The notes under the pieces were generated by a model that made no database searches, had not been told where the DNA came from, and saw only the letters and a program-made list of their open reading frames with translations. The translations under genes and the position numbers were made by a program. From Lachnospiraceae bacterium MA2020 (lineage in GTDB: Bacteria > Bacillota > Clostridia > Lachnospirales > Lachnospiraceae): a DNA stretch of 64,000 bases. Positions 16,383 to 25,987 of the stretch are shown here, piece by piece. Numbering within the stretch: the first letter of the stretch is position 1; the number at the start of each line of letters is the position of its first letter. Location: contig JQKK01000004.1 in assembly GCA_000746015.1 (NCBI GenBank), positions 186,001 to 250,000 on the forward strand. Direction: 5' to 3'.

Positions 16383-17786
16383 ATGAACAGAAAAAATTTT
16401 GGGGCGAATACTAATGTTTTTCAGATTTTAATAGACATAGTATTTCTATTTATCGCATATGCAATAAGCATTGCTCTTTTCAAAGGACCTATATCAGGTT
16501 ATTTTTTTGAAAGGACAATTGCTGCTTTAGTCATTTTTGCTATTACCTTCGTCGTTGCGAGCAAGGAAGCAAGATTATATGACTATACATTTTTCTTTTA
16601 TTTTGACAGACATCTAAAACTTTTAACAAGATCTTTTGGAATTGCGCTTATGGCTTCAGCGGTCAGCATTCTGTTTTTAATTAATCCAAATGATAGATTG
16701 AGGGATTTTTTCATTCTTTTTCTTGTGGTCTCATACATTGTTATGATTATCAATGTTATTGTAAGCAGACTTTTACAGGTGGTAGTTTCCGGATATAATT
16801 CGCCAAGGGTCGCTTTCGTAGGTGTATTTGAAGATTTTGAAAAATTCCATTATTTTTTGAATAAGACTAGTATGAGGATGGAAGAAGTAGGTTATATCAA
16901 CTTTCCGGGAAGAACCTCAAAAGGTATATCAAATGTTTTGGGAAATGTCGATGATATTGAAAATATTATCAGAGAGCATGAGATAGACCAGATCTACTTC
17001 TTTAAGTATAAAAACGAAACGGAGAATTCAATTCAAAAATATATTGATATATGTCTTGAAATGGGTATTACCGTAAGAGTTATACTTGAGTCTCATAGTA
17101 GTAAAAAGATAAGCACATTTGTTAGCTCTATAGGAATTTATCCTATGATAACATACCATACCATAGCACTTAATGGATATGAGCAGCTTATCAAGAGGAT
17201 CATTGACATAGTGGCAAGCTTTATTGGAATTATCATTACGTCTCCAATAATGCTTATCACAGCTTTAGCTATCAAGATCGATTCACCCGGCCCGGTTTTC
17301 TTTGTGCAGAAGAGGGTTGGAATGAATGGTCGTGTATTTAACATGTACAAATTCCGCAGTATGTGTGTTGAAGCTGAGTCACAGAAAGAATACTTGATGG
17401 CTGTAAACGGTATGGAAGATACAGTCATGTTTAAGATGAAAGACGATCCAAGAGTTACAAGGGTTGGAAAGTTCATCAGAAAGGTAAGTATTGACGAGCT
17501 CCCACAGCTTTTCAATGTTCTTATCGGAAGCATGAGTCTTGTTGGTACAAGACCACCGACGATCGATGAGGTCGAAAAATATGAGCGAAACCAGTGGAGA
17601 CGTATCAGCATCAAGCCTGGTATCACAGGTCTTTGGCAGGTAAGCGGAAGAAGTGATATCACTGATTTTGAAGATGTAGTAGAGCTTGATGTTAAATATA
17701 TTGATAACTGGTCTTTAATGTATGATATTCAAATACTTTTGCGAACTGTACTGGTCATATTCAGTAAAAACAGTGGCGCATATTGA
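16383..17786 (+). CDS. Polyprenyl glycosylphosphotransferase (exopolysaccharide initiating enzyme)
   Basis: 467 residues. Four or five membrane helices (about 10-125), a nucleotide-binding-like middle domain (about 135-250) and a C-terminal bacterial sugar transferase domain (about 265-467): RIIDIVASFIGIIITSPIML, DSPGPVFFVQKRVGMNGRVF, MYKFRSM, DELPQLFNVLIGSMSLVGTR, KPGITGLWQVSGRS. It transfers a sugar-1-phosphate from UDP-sugar to undecaprenyl phosphate, starting each repeat unit at the inner face of the membrane. Length and domain order match WbaP/CpsE-type enzymes; the sugar cannot be told. The PqqD-like gene follows at once. Confidence 0.93.
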   Translation: MNRKNFGANTNVFQILIDIVFLFIAYAISIALFKGPISGYFFERTIAALVIFAITFVVASKEARLYDYTFFFYFDRHLKLLTRSFGIALMASAVSILFLINPNDRLRDFFILFLVVSYIVMIINVIVSRLLQVVVSGYNSPRVAFVGVFEDFEKFHYFLNKTSMRMEEVGYINFPGRTSKGISNVLGNVDDIENIIREHEIDQIYFFKYKNETENSIQKYIDICLEMGITVRVILESHSSKKISTFVSSIGIYPMITYHTIALNGYEQLIKRIIDIVASFIGIIITSPIMLITALAIKIDSPGPVFFVQKRVGMNGRVFNMYKFRSMCVEAESQKEYLMAVNGMEDTVMFKMKDDPRVTRVGKFIRKVSIDELPQLFNVLIGSMSLVGTRPPTIDEVEKYERNQWRRISIKPGITGLWQVSGRSDITDFEDVVELDVKYIDNWSLMYDIQILLRTVLVIFSKNSGAY

Positions 17787-17824
17787 TATATGAGTTTTTG
17801 TTTGGGGTTTGGAGGATTGTAAAA

Positions 17825-18091
17825 ATGGATTTGAATTCAGTTATTAAATTAAAAAGGGATATTAGTGTTACAGACCTTTCAGGTGAAAAGGTCATGATAG
17901 ATTTTGAGACCGGTAAGTATTATATGCTTAAAGGTGTAGGTAACGATATCTGGGATATGATTCAGACCGAGATATCTGTAGGAGATATTGTTGAGAAGCT
18001 TCTTGAAGAATATGATGTTACAAGAGAAGTATGTACTGCATCTGTAATCGATTTTCTTTCAAAGCTTAAAGAAAGGGAGTTTATAGCCTAA
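17825..18091 (+). CDS. PqqD-like RiPP leader-binding protein (lasso B1 type)
   Basis: 88 residues matching the PqqD / RiPP recognition element fold: KRDISVTDLSGEKVMIDFETGKYYMLKGVGNDIWDMI, then a helical tail VEKLLEEYDVTREVCTASVIDFLSKL. Such proteins bind the leader of a RiPP precursor and present it to the protease and cyclase. The start at 17825 is chosen because GGAGG lies about 9 bases before it and the size fits. It sits between the exopolysaccharide primer enzyme and a GT14 gene, 23 kb from the rest of a lasso-peptide gene set (40.8-50.6 kb) that otherwise lacks a B1 protein, so it is the probable partner. Confidence 0.8.
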   Translation: MDLNSVIKLKRDISVTDLSGEKVMIDFETGKYYMLKGVGNDIWDMIQTEISVGDIVEKLLEEYDVTREVCTASVIDFLSKLKEREFIA

Positions 18092-18154
18092 AGAGAGGTT
18101 TGAAAAAGAGAGAAGTATATACGGGATTATACTGATAAATAATGGAAGGATCAC

Positions 18155-19078
18155 ATGAGAATAGCATTTTTGAATTTGTGTCATACTGATCCTAAGGTAG
18201 TTGCCAGATGTGCAAAGAGGCTCTGTGCAGATGCTGACTTCGACATGTATATACATGTTGATGCCAAGCAGGATATAGAGCCTTTTATTGCGGCAACAAA
18301 TGGGATTGAAAGGGTCTATTATACGACAAATAGGCATAAAGTTTACTGGGGCGGATATAATGCAATACATGCATGTTATGAGTTGATTAAGGAAGCTTTG
18401 AAAAGTGACAGGCATTATGACTATTTTGTAATGATGCAAAATCTTGATTATCCTATAAAGACAAATTCTGAAATTAAAGCCTTTTTTGAGAATAATAATG
18501 GTAAAGAATTTGTTCGTGGCTGTCCTATAGCAGGGACAAAGGATTGGGAGTTTTCGAGAAAATATAAACTCTTTTACATGAAAGATAATAATTATGGTAA
18601 GGCATCTAATAAAAATCCGATAAAGCTGATGATTACTGCTTTAACAGGTTTGTTAAGCATTTCAACTATTGGATTTGAAGGTACTATCAAAGAGTATGAT
18701 GGAGACTATAATATTTATTATGGGTGTGCTCAGTGGGCTGTGACACGTGAGTGTGCAGAGTTTTTAGTTGAGTTTGAGAAAACACATCCAAAGTTTAATA
18801 AAAGAATGAAGATTATGCAGTTTCCTGATGAAGAGTATTTTCATACAGCCATTCATAATTCAAAGTTTAAAACACGCTGTATAAGATATGATGAGCCGGA
18901 GGCTCGCTGGCTTGTGAACTGGAGGAATCTTACTTATTTTGAGTTTCCGAAAGAAGTAACGGTCATGACAGAAAAAGACTATGACAATCTGATCGAGCAG
19001 CCGGATTTGTTTTGTCGAAAGGTAAGGACAGGAGAGTCTGATAAGCTGCTGGAGATGTTGGATAAAGGTGCAAATTAA
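18155..19078 (+). CDS. GT14 core-2/I-branching-like glycosyltransferase
   Basis: 307 residues. It resembles the beta-1,6-N-acetylglucosaminyltransferase (core-2/I-branching, GT14) family: IAFLNLCHTDPKVVARC at the N-terminus, DMYIHVDAKQDIEPF, VYWGGYNAIHACYELIKEAL, MMQNLDYPIKTNSEI, YYGCAQWAVTRECAEFLV and FPDEEYFHTAIHNSKFK. The acceptor and sugar in bacteria vary, so only an exopolysaccharide side-branch or backbone role is inferred. GGAAGGA lies about 6 bases before the start. Confidence 0.85.
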   Translation: MRIAFLNLCHTDPKVVARCAKRLCADADFDMYIHVDAKQDIEPFIAATNGIERVYYTTNRHKVYWGGYNAIHACYELIKEALKSDRHYDYFVMMQNLDYPIKTNSEIKAFFENNNGKEFVRGCPIAGTKDWEFSRKYKLFYMKDNNYGKASNKNPIKLMITALTGLLSISTIGFEGTIKEYDGDYNIYYGCAQWAVTRECAEFLVEFEKTHPKFNKRMKIMQFPDEEYFHTAIHNSKFKTRCIRYDEPEARWLVNWRNLTYFEFPKEVTVMTEKDYDNLIEQPDLFCRKVRTGESDKLLEMLDKGAN

Positions 19079-19103
19079 ATATAGATATTGAGGAAAGAAT
19101 AGA

Positions 19104-20132
19104 ATGCCGTTGAATGTTATTAATGCTTATAAAAGATTAAGACATTGTTTGAGTTTATATAAAAAATATTATTCGCTACATAAAAATCATATTTTTATAA
19201 TTGGGGAGCCTAGACATGGAAATATTGGAGATAGTGCAATTGTAGATGCGCAAAAAAAGTTTATTTACAATGCATTTGGCGGCTTTTGTAAGATTTCTGA
19301 TGTATTTATGGATGATTATAAATATGATTATGATATGTGGGATAAACTTATTCAAGATAAGGATATAATATGTTTGCCGGGCGGTGGTAATCTTGGAGAC
19401 ATTTGGTATGAGGAAGAGATTTTTAGGGAGGAAATAATTAGTCGTTTTCCGAATAATCGTATCATAGTATTCCCACAATCCATGATGTTTCACTCTGAGG
19501 ATAAATTAAAGAAAGCGCGTAGTGTTTATAATAATCACAAGCATTTGACTATTGTAGCAAGAGATAAGATTACCTATGAGAATATGAAATCTGCCTTTAA
19601 TGAGTGCAATGTTTTGTTTACTCCGGATATTGTTCTTTCTAGAGACAATTTATTTGAGATTTATGCAGGAAATCATAGAAGTAATATTGGACTTTGCTTA
19701 CGGGATGATCTTGAGCGTAATCTCAGTGCTGATTCTACTAGTGAAATTTTGGATTATCTTAATATAAAAGGTTATGTTTACGATAAGTTTGATATGGTAG
19801 AGCCTGTTTCTATTACTATAGAAAATAGAGATGAATTAATTGAAAACAAGTTTAAGCAAATTTCAAGTTATCGTCTTATCATTACGGATAGACTTCATGC
19901 CATGGTATTTAGTGCTTTAACAGGTACTCCCTGTATTGTGTTTGCTAATAATCATCATAAAGTTAGCGGATGCTATGAATGGATTAGTTCTCTAAAGCAT
20001 ATACGTTTGGTGAAGTCAACAGATGAGGCATTGTCTCTTATTGATAGGCTTTATGATGGCCATGAATCTGTAAAGCCGGTTAATCTTAAGGATAAGTATA
20101 AGCCGCTTGTTGAAGCTTTAGTGAAATCATGA
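19104..20132 (+). CDS. Polysaccharide pyruvyl transferase family protein
   Basis: 342 residues with the family pattern: GEPRHGNIGDSAIVDAQKKF near the N-terminus, CLPGGGNLGDIWYEEEIFR, IVFPQSMMF, VARDKITYENMK, FTPDIVLS, ITDRLHAMVFSALTGTPCIV. Characterised members transfer a pyruvyl ketal from phosphoenolpyruvate to a sugar of an exopolysaccharide. A second family member lies at 25988. GAGGAAAG precedes the ATG. Confidence 0.85.
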   Translation: MPLNVINAYKRLRHCLSLYKKYYSLHKNHIFIIGEPRHGNIGDSAIVDAQKKFIYNAFGGFCKISDVFMDDYKYDYDMWDKLIQDKDIICLPGGGNLGDIWYEEEIFREEIISRFPNNRIIVFPQSMMFHSEDKLKKARSVYNNHKHLTIVARDKITYENMKSAFNECNVLFTPDIVLSRDNLFEIYAGNHRSNIGLCLRDDLERNLSADSTSEILDYLNIKGYVYDKFDMVEPVSITIENRDELIENKFKQISSYRLIITDRLHAMVFSALTGTPCIVFANNHHKVSGCYEWISSLKHIRLVKSTDEALSLIDRLYDGHESVKPVNLKDKYKPLVEALVKS

Positions 20133-20165
20133 AGATGAATTCTTATCTATTTTTTGAGAGGAAGT

Positions 20166-21401
20166 ATGAAGAATAAGATTATAATTGAACTACCAGAGGT
20201 TAGTGGGAATAGAATTACTTGTAGTTATAAGGTCGAAGGTGAGTGGAGTAAGGTATTTAAGCGTGGGAAGGAGTTTTTTGCCGAATATAGCATAGATGTA
20301 TCTCGTGTTCCGCAAAGCATTGCGGTCATACCATTTATTGCTAATTTGCTTCCGATGGCATGGGTTTTTGATGCAGAAATAATAGTTTCGGCAATAGATA
20401 AAGATTTTTATGAAAGCATAGCTGATTTCAAAAAAGGATATCAGAATATGTATCCAATGGTTGAGTTTGGTGGCAAGCTTAATGTATCAGAAATTGTTGC
20501 TAATAATATAGTTGATCAGAATGGGTCAGTTGCATTCTTCTCAGGTGGAGTGGATGCTTTTAATACGATGACATGTCATTTGGATGAAAAGCCAACACTT
20601 ATAACTGTATGGGGAGCAGATGTTAAAATTGATGATTTAGATGGTTGGAATAAAGTTGAAAAGCATATTTCTGATACGTGCTGTGAGTTTGATATAGATT
20701 ATGTGACTGTCAAATCTTCATTCAGAGAGTTTTTGGATGAATGGAAGATGACAGAGCAGGTTTTGAATAGCGGAGATGGTTGGTGGCATGGTTTCCAACA
20801 TGGATTGGGTATAATTTCGCATGCAGCTCCAATTATGTATATGCTAAAAAAGAAAACTATATATTTCGCATCAAGCTTTACTGCTGCAGATAAGGGAAAA
20901 GTAACGTGTGCTTCAGATCCAACGATAGACAATTATATTCATTTTTGTGGCTCTAATGTAATACATGATGGATATGAATTTACTCGTCAGGATAAGGTTC
21001 ATAATCTTACTCAGTTTGTAAATAAAACAGGAAAGAATATTTCTTTACGTGTATGTTGAGAATCAACAGGCGGTTCAAATTGTTGTAATTGTGAAAAATG
21101 TTGGAGAACTATTTTGGCTATATATTCAGAGGGATATGATCCTAAGAAATTTGGTTTTAATTATAAAGATTTCAATGATGTATTAAAGCGAATATATAGA
21201 AGTCGTGAGCTTCTGAGATATCATAGAGAATCGAGATATGTTCCAATACAAGAGTCGCTTAGAAATAATTATACATTAGATAGCGTAGAAAAGAATCTTA
21301 AATGGTTTTACAAAATTGAACCAAACAGAATTGGTGATATTTCTTTTTATGAAAGAATAATGCGAAAAATCAAACGAACGCTTGAACATAGGAGCAGATA
21401 A
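20166..21401 (+). pseudogene. PP-loop (QueC-like) exopolysaccharide-locus protein with an in-frame TGA
   Basis: One reading frame of 412 codons is broken only by TGA at 21057-21059 (codon 298). The N-terminal part has a PP-loop-like SGGVD at 126-130, as in adenine-nucleotide alpha-hydrolases. The stop falls in LRVC-stop-ESTGGSNCCNCEKC; the cysteines after it continue a zinc-like CxxCxxC pattern, and by recollection relatives often have Trp after RVC, so TGG to TGA is the simplest reading. The downstream part has no good start of its own. Options are a nonsense pseudogene, a sequencing error or stop readthrough. The N-terminal piece (297 residues) could still be made. The function in the locus is unknown. 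Confidence 0.7.
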
Positions 21402-21413
21402 AATAGGTAGGTT

Positions 21414-22424
21414 ATGATTGATTCAATAAAAGAAAAAACACATAATTATAAGATTTCGGTCATTGTTCCAATTTACAAAGTCGAAGATTATCTTGAAAGA
21501 TGCGTAGACTCAATAATTAACCAATCTTATAAGAATCTTGAAATTATTTTGGTTGATGATGGTTCGCCAGATAATTGCTCAGAGATTTGTGACAGATATG
21601 CCAAGTTGGATTCTAGAATTAAGGTAATACATCAGAAAAATGGTGGTCTTTCGTGTGCAAGAAATTCAGGCTTAAGAATTGCGACAGGTGATTTTATTTC
21701 ACTTGTGGATTCGGATGATTACATTAATAGTAATATGTACGCTGATTTGATCGAGCAGATTATAGTTCACAAAGCAGATATTGCAATGTGTGATTGTGAG
21801 TACGTATATGAGAAAGATACCTTAGTCAAGGTCAACGAAAAGCCCGATTCATTAGAAGTCAGTGTTCTAGATGGTAAAAAGGCCCAGTATATGGCTTTTC
21901 GAGATGATATTAGCAGAATAGTTTTTAATGTTGCATGGAATAAGTTATATAGAAAAGAGCTATTTCAGAATATATCATATCCGGAAGGACGTATTCATGA
22001 AGATGAGGCAAGAACACACCAACTTATGTATAATGCTTCAAAAATTGTATATCTCAAATATCCTTATTATTATTACTTTCAAAGAAAAGATAGTATAGTA
22101 GGGATGAGAATTTCTAAGAAAAACTTACAGTTACTTGAAGCGTATGCGGATAAATTAAAGTTTTATAGGGAAAAGAAAGAAAACAAGCTTTGGAAAATGG
22201 AGGTTTCTCATTCTATGCACATGGTTTGTTATCAGCAGAAGTTGTTTGATGATGAGAAAATGAGTATAGATATCATACGAGAAGCTCAGGGAAAGATATT
22301 ATTGAAAGAAATAAAAAGATACGAGAGTATATCTGATCTTTCGATTGCATTAAAGTTTGAAATTATTTTATTTGTGCTTTTTCCAAAAATGTATTATAAG
22401 GTTTGGAAAATGAGAAAAGGTTGA
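21414..22424 (+). CDS. Family 2 glycosyltransferase
   Basis: 336 residues. The GT-A fold is shown by ISVIVPIYKVEDYLERCVDS, IILVDDGSPDNCSEICDRYA, NGGLSCARNSGLRIATGDF and the metal-binding DxD-like LVDSDDYI. The second half (NVAWNKLYRKELF, HEDEARTHQLMY, YYYYFQRKDSIVG) is common to capsule GT2 enzymes. It is the first of three adjacent GT2 genes that each add one sugar to the repeat unit; donor and linkage are unknown. Confidence 0.9.
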   Translation: MIDSIKEKTHNYKISVIVPIYKVEDYLERCVDSIINQSYKNLEIILVDDGSPDNCSEICDRYAKLDSRIKVIHQKNGGLSCARNSGLRIATGDFISLVDSDDYINSNMYADLIEQIIVHKADIAMCDCEYVYEKDTLVKVNEKPDSLEVSVLDGKKAQYMAFRDDISRIVFNVAWNKLYRKELFQNISYPEGRIHEDEARTHQLMYNASKIVYLKYPYYYYFQRKDSIVGMRISKKNLQLLEAYADKLKFYREKKENKLWKMEVSHSMHMVCYQQKLFDDEKMSIDIIREAQGKILLKEIKRYESISDLSIALKFEIILFVLFPKMYYKVWKMRKG

Positions 22425-22430
22425 TATTTA

Positions 22431-23420
22431 ATGAATGATTTGGTAAGCGTAATTGTTCCAATATACAATGCAGAAAAATACTTGTGTAAATGTATTGAAA
22501 GTTTGCTATCACAAACTTATACAAATCTTGAAATCATATTAATAAATGATGGTTCAACTGATGGTACTGACAAAATTTGTTGCAGTTATGCAAATAATGA
22601 TAGCCGAATAATATATATCAACAAAGAGAATTCCGGACAATCTGATACGCGTAATTATGGAATAGATTTATCAAAGGGCAAGTACCTTTTTTTTATGGAC
22701 AGCGATGATTATATTGATTCTGGTTACATAGAGTATTCTTTGAATCAGATGAATACTAATATTGCTGACTTGTCAATTTGTAATTATTATCATGTGTATT
22801 CTGGAAGTGAAGTGCGTGAGGAGCGTGAATTTTCTGCTGGAATATATGATCTATCATCATCTGAAGATAAATATAACTTTATTGTAAATGTTTTTTTACC
22901 ATATAAATGTGGATTTGAAGTATGGAATAGATTATATAATGCAGAAATAATTAGAAAAAATAATATTAGATTTCCAATCTTTAAGCCTGTTGTTGCAGAA
23001 GATGCTTGCTTTAACCTTTATTATATTATGTACTCTAATAAAATAGCAGTTTCAAATGAGCGATTTTATTATTATGTTCATAATGAAGGATCAACAATGG
23101 ATCAGAATAAGGGCATACAGTTGGATAGGTATAATGAAGTAAGCAAAAAAGTATACGACCATGTTGAAAAATCAATGGGCTTGGACTACATAAAAGATTA
23201 TTACGTTTATATTCATGTTTTACTTATTTATCATGAAATTATGAATTGTGGATTAGGTGAATCGAAAGAGTATATATGTAGAATAAATAACAGAGAATAC
23301 TTTAGAAAGATAATGAGATTTGGCGTCAAGAGTTTTTTTGTTTCGTTGAAAAGCATGGGAATGATGAGAGGAATTAAGTATACTCTTTTAGGAATTATTT
23401 ATAAGATGTGGATATCGTAA
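22431..23420 (+). CDS. Family 2 glycosyltransferase
   Basis: 329 residues with the GT2 pattern VSVIVPIYNAEKYLCKCIES, ILINDGSTDGTDKICCSYA, FMDSDDYID (metal site) and the EDACFNLYY stretch of the second half. It differs from its neighbours in the central region (NSGQSDTRNYGIDLSKGKYL), so it is a distinct transferase, not a recent copy. It begins 6 bases after the preceding GT2 and overlaps the region before the next. Confidence 0.9.
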   Translation: MNDLVSVIVPIYNAEKYLCKCIESLLSQTYTNLEIILINDGSTDGTDKICCSYANNDSRIIYINKENSGQSDTRNYGIDLSKGKYLFFMDSDDYIDSGYIEYSLNQMNTNIADLSICNYYHVYSGSEVREEREFSAGIYDLSSSEDKYNFIVNVFLPYKCGFEVWNRLYNAEIIRKNNIRFPIFKPVVAEDACFNLYYIMYSNKIAVSNERFYYYVHNEGSTMDQNKGIQLDRYNEVSKKVYDHVEKSMGLDYIKDYYVYIHVLLIYHEIMNCGLGESKEYICRINNREYFRKIMRFGVKSFFVSLKSMGMMRGIKYTLLGIIYKMWIS

Positions 23421-23434
23421 GTGAGGATATGTTG

Positions 23435-24403
23435 ATGAAAAAGAATCACCTTGTTAGTGTAATTGTACCAATATATATGGTTCAGGATTATCTTGAAAAA
23501 TGTGTGCAAAGTATCAGAAATCAAACTTATAGTAATTTAGAGATAATACTTGTTGATGATGGCTCAAAAGATGCTTGCGGAAAAATTTGTGATCGGATAT
23601 CAGAAGAAGATTCTAGAGTTGTAGTTATTCATAAACAAAATGGTGGATTATCTGATGCGAGAAATGCGGGAATAGAAATTGCTAAGGGTGATTATTTTGT
23701 ATTTATTGATTCAGATGATTATATACATCCGCAAATGATAGAGTTGCTTATGAAGCCTATAGAGGAAAATCGGGCTGATGTGAGCGTTTGTAATTTTATA
23801 GATGTTGATGATAAAGATGCTATAGAGTTTTCAGAAATTACGAATCCTGCAATAAAGATTTTAAGTAGTCATGAGGATAAAACGGAGTACTATCTTTGTG
23901 AACGCTTTGTTCGTTTTACAGTTGCGTGGAATAAAGCTTATCCAAGAAAATTCTTTGACGATATTAGATATCCGAAAGGAAAGATTCACGAGGACGAGTT
24001 TACTACATATAAGCTTCTCGATAAAGCTGAGAAAGTTGCATATATTGATGAACCATTGTATTACTATGTGCAGCGCGGAAGTAGTATCATGGGCGAGGGA
24101 TTTAATGAAAAATCTTTATACAGGTTGGAAGCAATGGATGAGAGAATCCGTATTTATGCTGCTCGTGGTGATTATGATTGGGCTGAGAAAGTTCATTTTT
24201 TGTATAGACTTATGTATGTGCAGTACGCAGGTCAGATAATAAAGGATAAAGAATATGATTATAGTATTTTAAGACCATATTTTAGAATATATAGGGAACT
24301 GACATTTAAAAATGTTTTCAATTTTCCTATTTCATTTAAGAAAAAATTGGGATACATAAGTATGGCACTCTTTCAAAAATTATATATTAGTACTCATATT
24401 TAA
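23435..24403 (+). CDS. Family 2 glycosyltransferase
   Basis: About 322 residues: VSVIVPIYMVQDYLEKCVQS, ILVDDGSKDACGKICDRIS, NGGLSDARNAGIEIAKGDYF, FIDSDDYIH, then HEDEFTTYKLLDKAEKVAYI. The ATG at 23435 is preferred because GAGGA lies 7 bases upstream, inside a short overlap with the preceding gene; an in-frame GTG at 23408 is possible. It is most similar in layout to the 21414 gene (YPKGKIHEDEFTTYKLL against YPEGRIHEDEARTHQLM). Sugar specificity is unknown. Confidence 0.9.
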   Translation: MKKNHLVSVIVPIYMVQDYLEKCVQSIRNQTYSNLEIILVDDGSKDACGKICDRISEEDSRVVVIHKQNGGLSDARNAGIEIAKGDYFVFIDSDDYIHPQMIELLMKPIEENRADVSVCNFIDVDDKDAIEFSEITNPAIKILSSHEDKTEYYLCERFVRFTVAWNKAYPRKFFDDIRYPKGKIHEDEFTTYKLLDKAEKVAYIDEPLYYYVQRGSSIMGEGFNEKSLYRLEAMDERIRIYAARGDYDWAEKVHFLYRLMYVQYAGQIIKDKEYDYSILRPYFRIYRELTFKNVFNFPISFKKKLGYISMALFQKLYISTHI

Positions 24404-24434
24404 CATATAGAATAACTTGAAGATAGGATAGACA

Positions 24435-25970
24435 ATGGGAAGTAAAAAGAAAATAGCAATAAATATGGTAGCACAGTTTGTGTCATTTGTTGTCAATTTG
24501 GCGGTGAATTTCGTGCTTGCTCCATTTATTACTAAGAGTGTGGGTAAAGAAGTATACGGATTTGTAAATCTTGCCTTTCAAATGACAGGTTATATTACTA
24601 TCGTAACTAGCGCATTGAATGCGATGCTAGGCAGATTTATTACTATCAATATTGGAAAAAAGGATTATGAAACTGCAAGATCGTATTTTTCATCTGCTAT
24701 GGTAGCTAATATGTTTATGTCAGCAGTATGCTTCTTTCCTGTAACTCTTGCGATATTATATCTGAATAATTGGCTAAATGTACCAGCGGGAAATCTTATA
24801 GATATCCAATTGTTGTGGGCTTTTGTGTTTGTTGACTTTTTTATCGGATTAATTACGAATGGTTATGCGGTTTCGACTTACGCAGCAAATAGATTGGATT
24901 TGCCAGCTAAAAGAGGTATGGTATCTGTTATAGCAAGAGCACTTATTCTTTTTGGTTTGTTTGCATGTTGTCCTTCAAAAGTTTGGTATGTAGGTTTTAC
25001 TAAGGCGTTGACAGGGTTATATGTTGTTATAACCAATATTAATTTTACTAAGAAGTTAACACCTGAACTATATTTTCAGAAGAAACTTGTTCGTATATCT
25101 GCAATTGTATCCCTTGTTAAGACTGGCATTTGGAATTCTGTTCAGCAGCTGTCAGCTATTTTGATAAATGGGTGTGATACACTTATTACAAACCTTTATA
25201 TTGATGCGGCTTCAATGACTCTTATGAGTTTTGCAAAGACAATTCCTAATTATTTGTTGAGTATAATTGGTATTGTATGTAACTCTTTCGGTCCGCAAAT
25301 GACATTAATATATGCAGAAGGAGATATGAACAAATTTGTCAAATATGTTAAGAGTGCTATTAAGGTATGTGGATTTATATGTTCTATACCTATTATAGGT
25401 TTTATAGTATTTGGAACGGATTTCTTTTCGCTGTGGTTATCAGCTTTTAATGGTGGAGAGATACGTACTATACAAATCCTTTCTGTAATGATATTGGCGC
25501 AGACAGTATTTGATGTTTATATTTATCCTCTTTATACGGTCAATCAAATTACGGCTAGATTGAAGATACCTGTTTTTGTATCGTTAGGTATAGGTGTTTT
25601 GAATATCGTAGGTTCAATATGGTTTTGCACACATTCTGATTTGGGCATTTATGCTATTCAGATAGTAAGCTCAATTCTGTTGACAGCGAGAGTGTTCTTT
25701 TTTGCGCCAATGTACGCAGCTTATATATTGGGGCAGAAGTGGTGGGTTTTTTATGCTCCGCTATTAAGAGGAACTGCATCTTCAGTAGTTGTATTAATTG
25801 TATTTTATGGTATTTCTTATATTGTAGATATTAATTCATGGGTTATGTTAGCTGTGGTTGCTGTAATATGTGGCATAATAGGATATTTAATTAATTATAT
25901 CATTGTGCTTGATTCAGAAGAAAGAACCATGGTTAAGCAGATGTTGATGAAAAAAATAAAAAAAGCTTGA
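24435..25970 (+). CDS. Wzx-type oligosaccharide flippase
   Basis: 511 residues with 12-14 hydrophobic segments, starting INMVAQFVSFVVNLAVNFVL and ending in a short basic tail. The N-terminal pattern (FITKSVGKEVYGFVNLAFQM) is that of polysaccharide transporters of the MOP superfamily. It would turn the lipid-linked repeat unit to the outer face of the membrane for polymerisation by the Wzy-like protein at 37111. The start has GATAGGATAG upstream. The family call is firm; the substrate is inferred from context. Confidence 0.9.
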   Translation: MGSKKKIAINMVAQFVSFVVNLAVNFVLAPFITKSVGKEVYGFVNLAFQMTGYITIVTSALNAMLGRFITINIGKKDYETARSYFSSAMVANMFMSAVCFFPVTLAILYLNNWLNVPAGNLIDIQLLWAFVFVDFFIGLITNGYAVSTYAANRLDLPAKRGMVSVIARALILFGLFACCPSKVWYVGFTKALTGLYVVITNINFTKKLTPELYFQKKLVRISAIVSLVKTGIWNSVQQLSAILINGCDTLITNLYIDAASMTLMSFAKTIPNYLLSIIGIVCNSFGPQMTLIYAEGDMNKFVKYVKSAIKVCGFICSIPIIGFIVFGTDFFSLWLSAFNGGEIRTIQILSVMILAQTVFDVYIYPLYTVNQITARLKIPVFVSLGIGVLNIVGSIWFCTHSDLGIYAIQIVSSILLTARVFFFAPMYAAYILGQKWWVFYAPLLRGTASSVVVLIVFYGISYIVDINSWVMLAVVAVICGIIGYLINYIIVLDSEERTMVKQMLMKKIKKA

Positions 25971-25987
25971 AAGATAAGGAGATAGAT

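Noticed and set aside
21057-21100. Selenocysteine insertion at the in-frame TGA
   Set aside because: The only nearby stem is 5 bases long, and Trp is the more likely original residue after RVC; no selenocysteine genes are visible.
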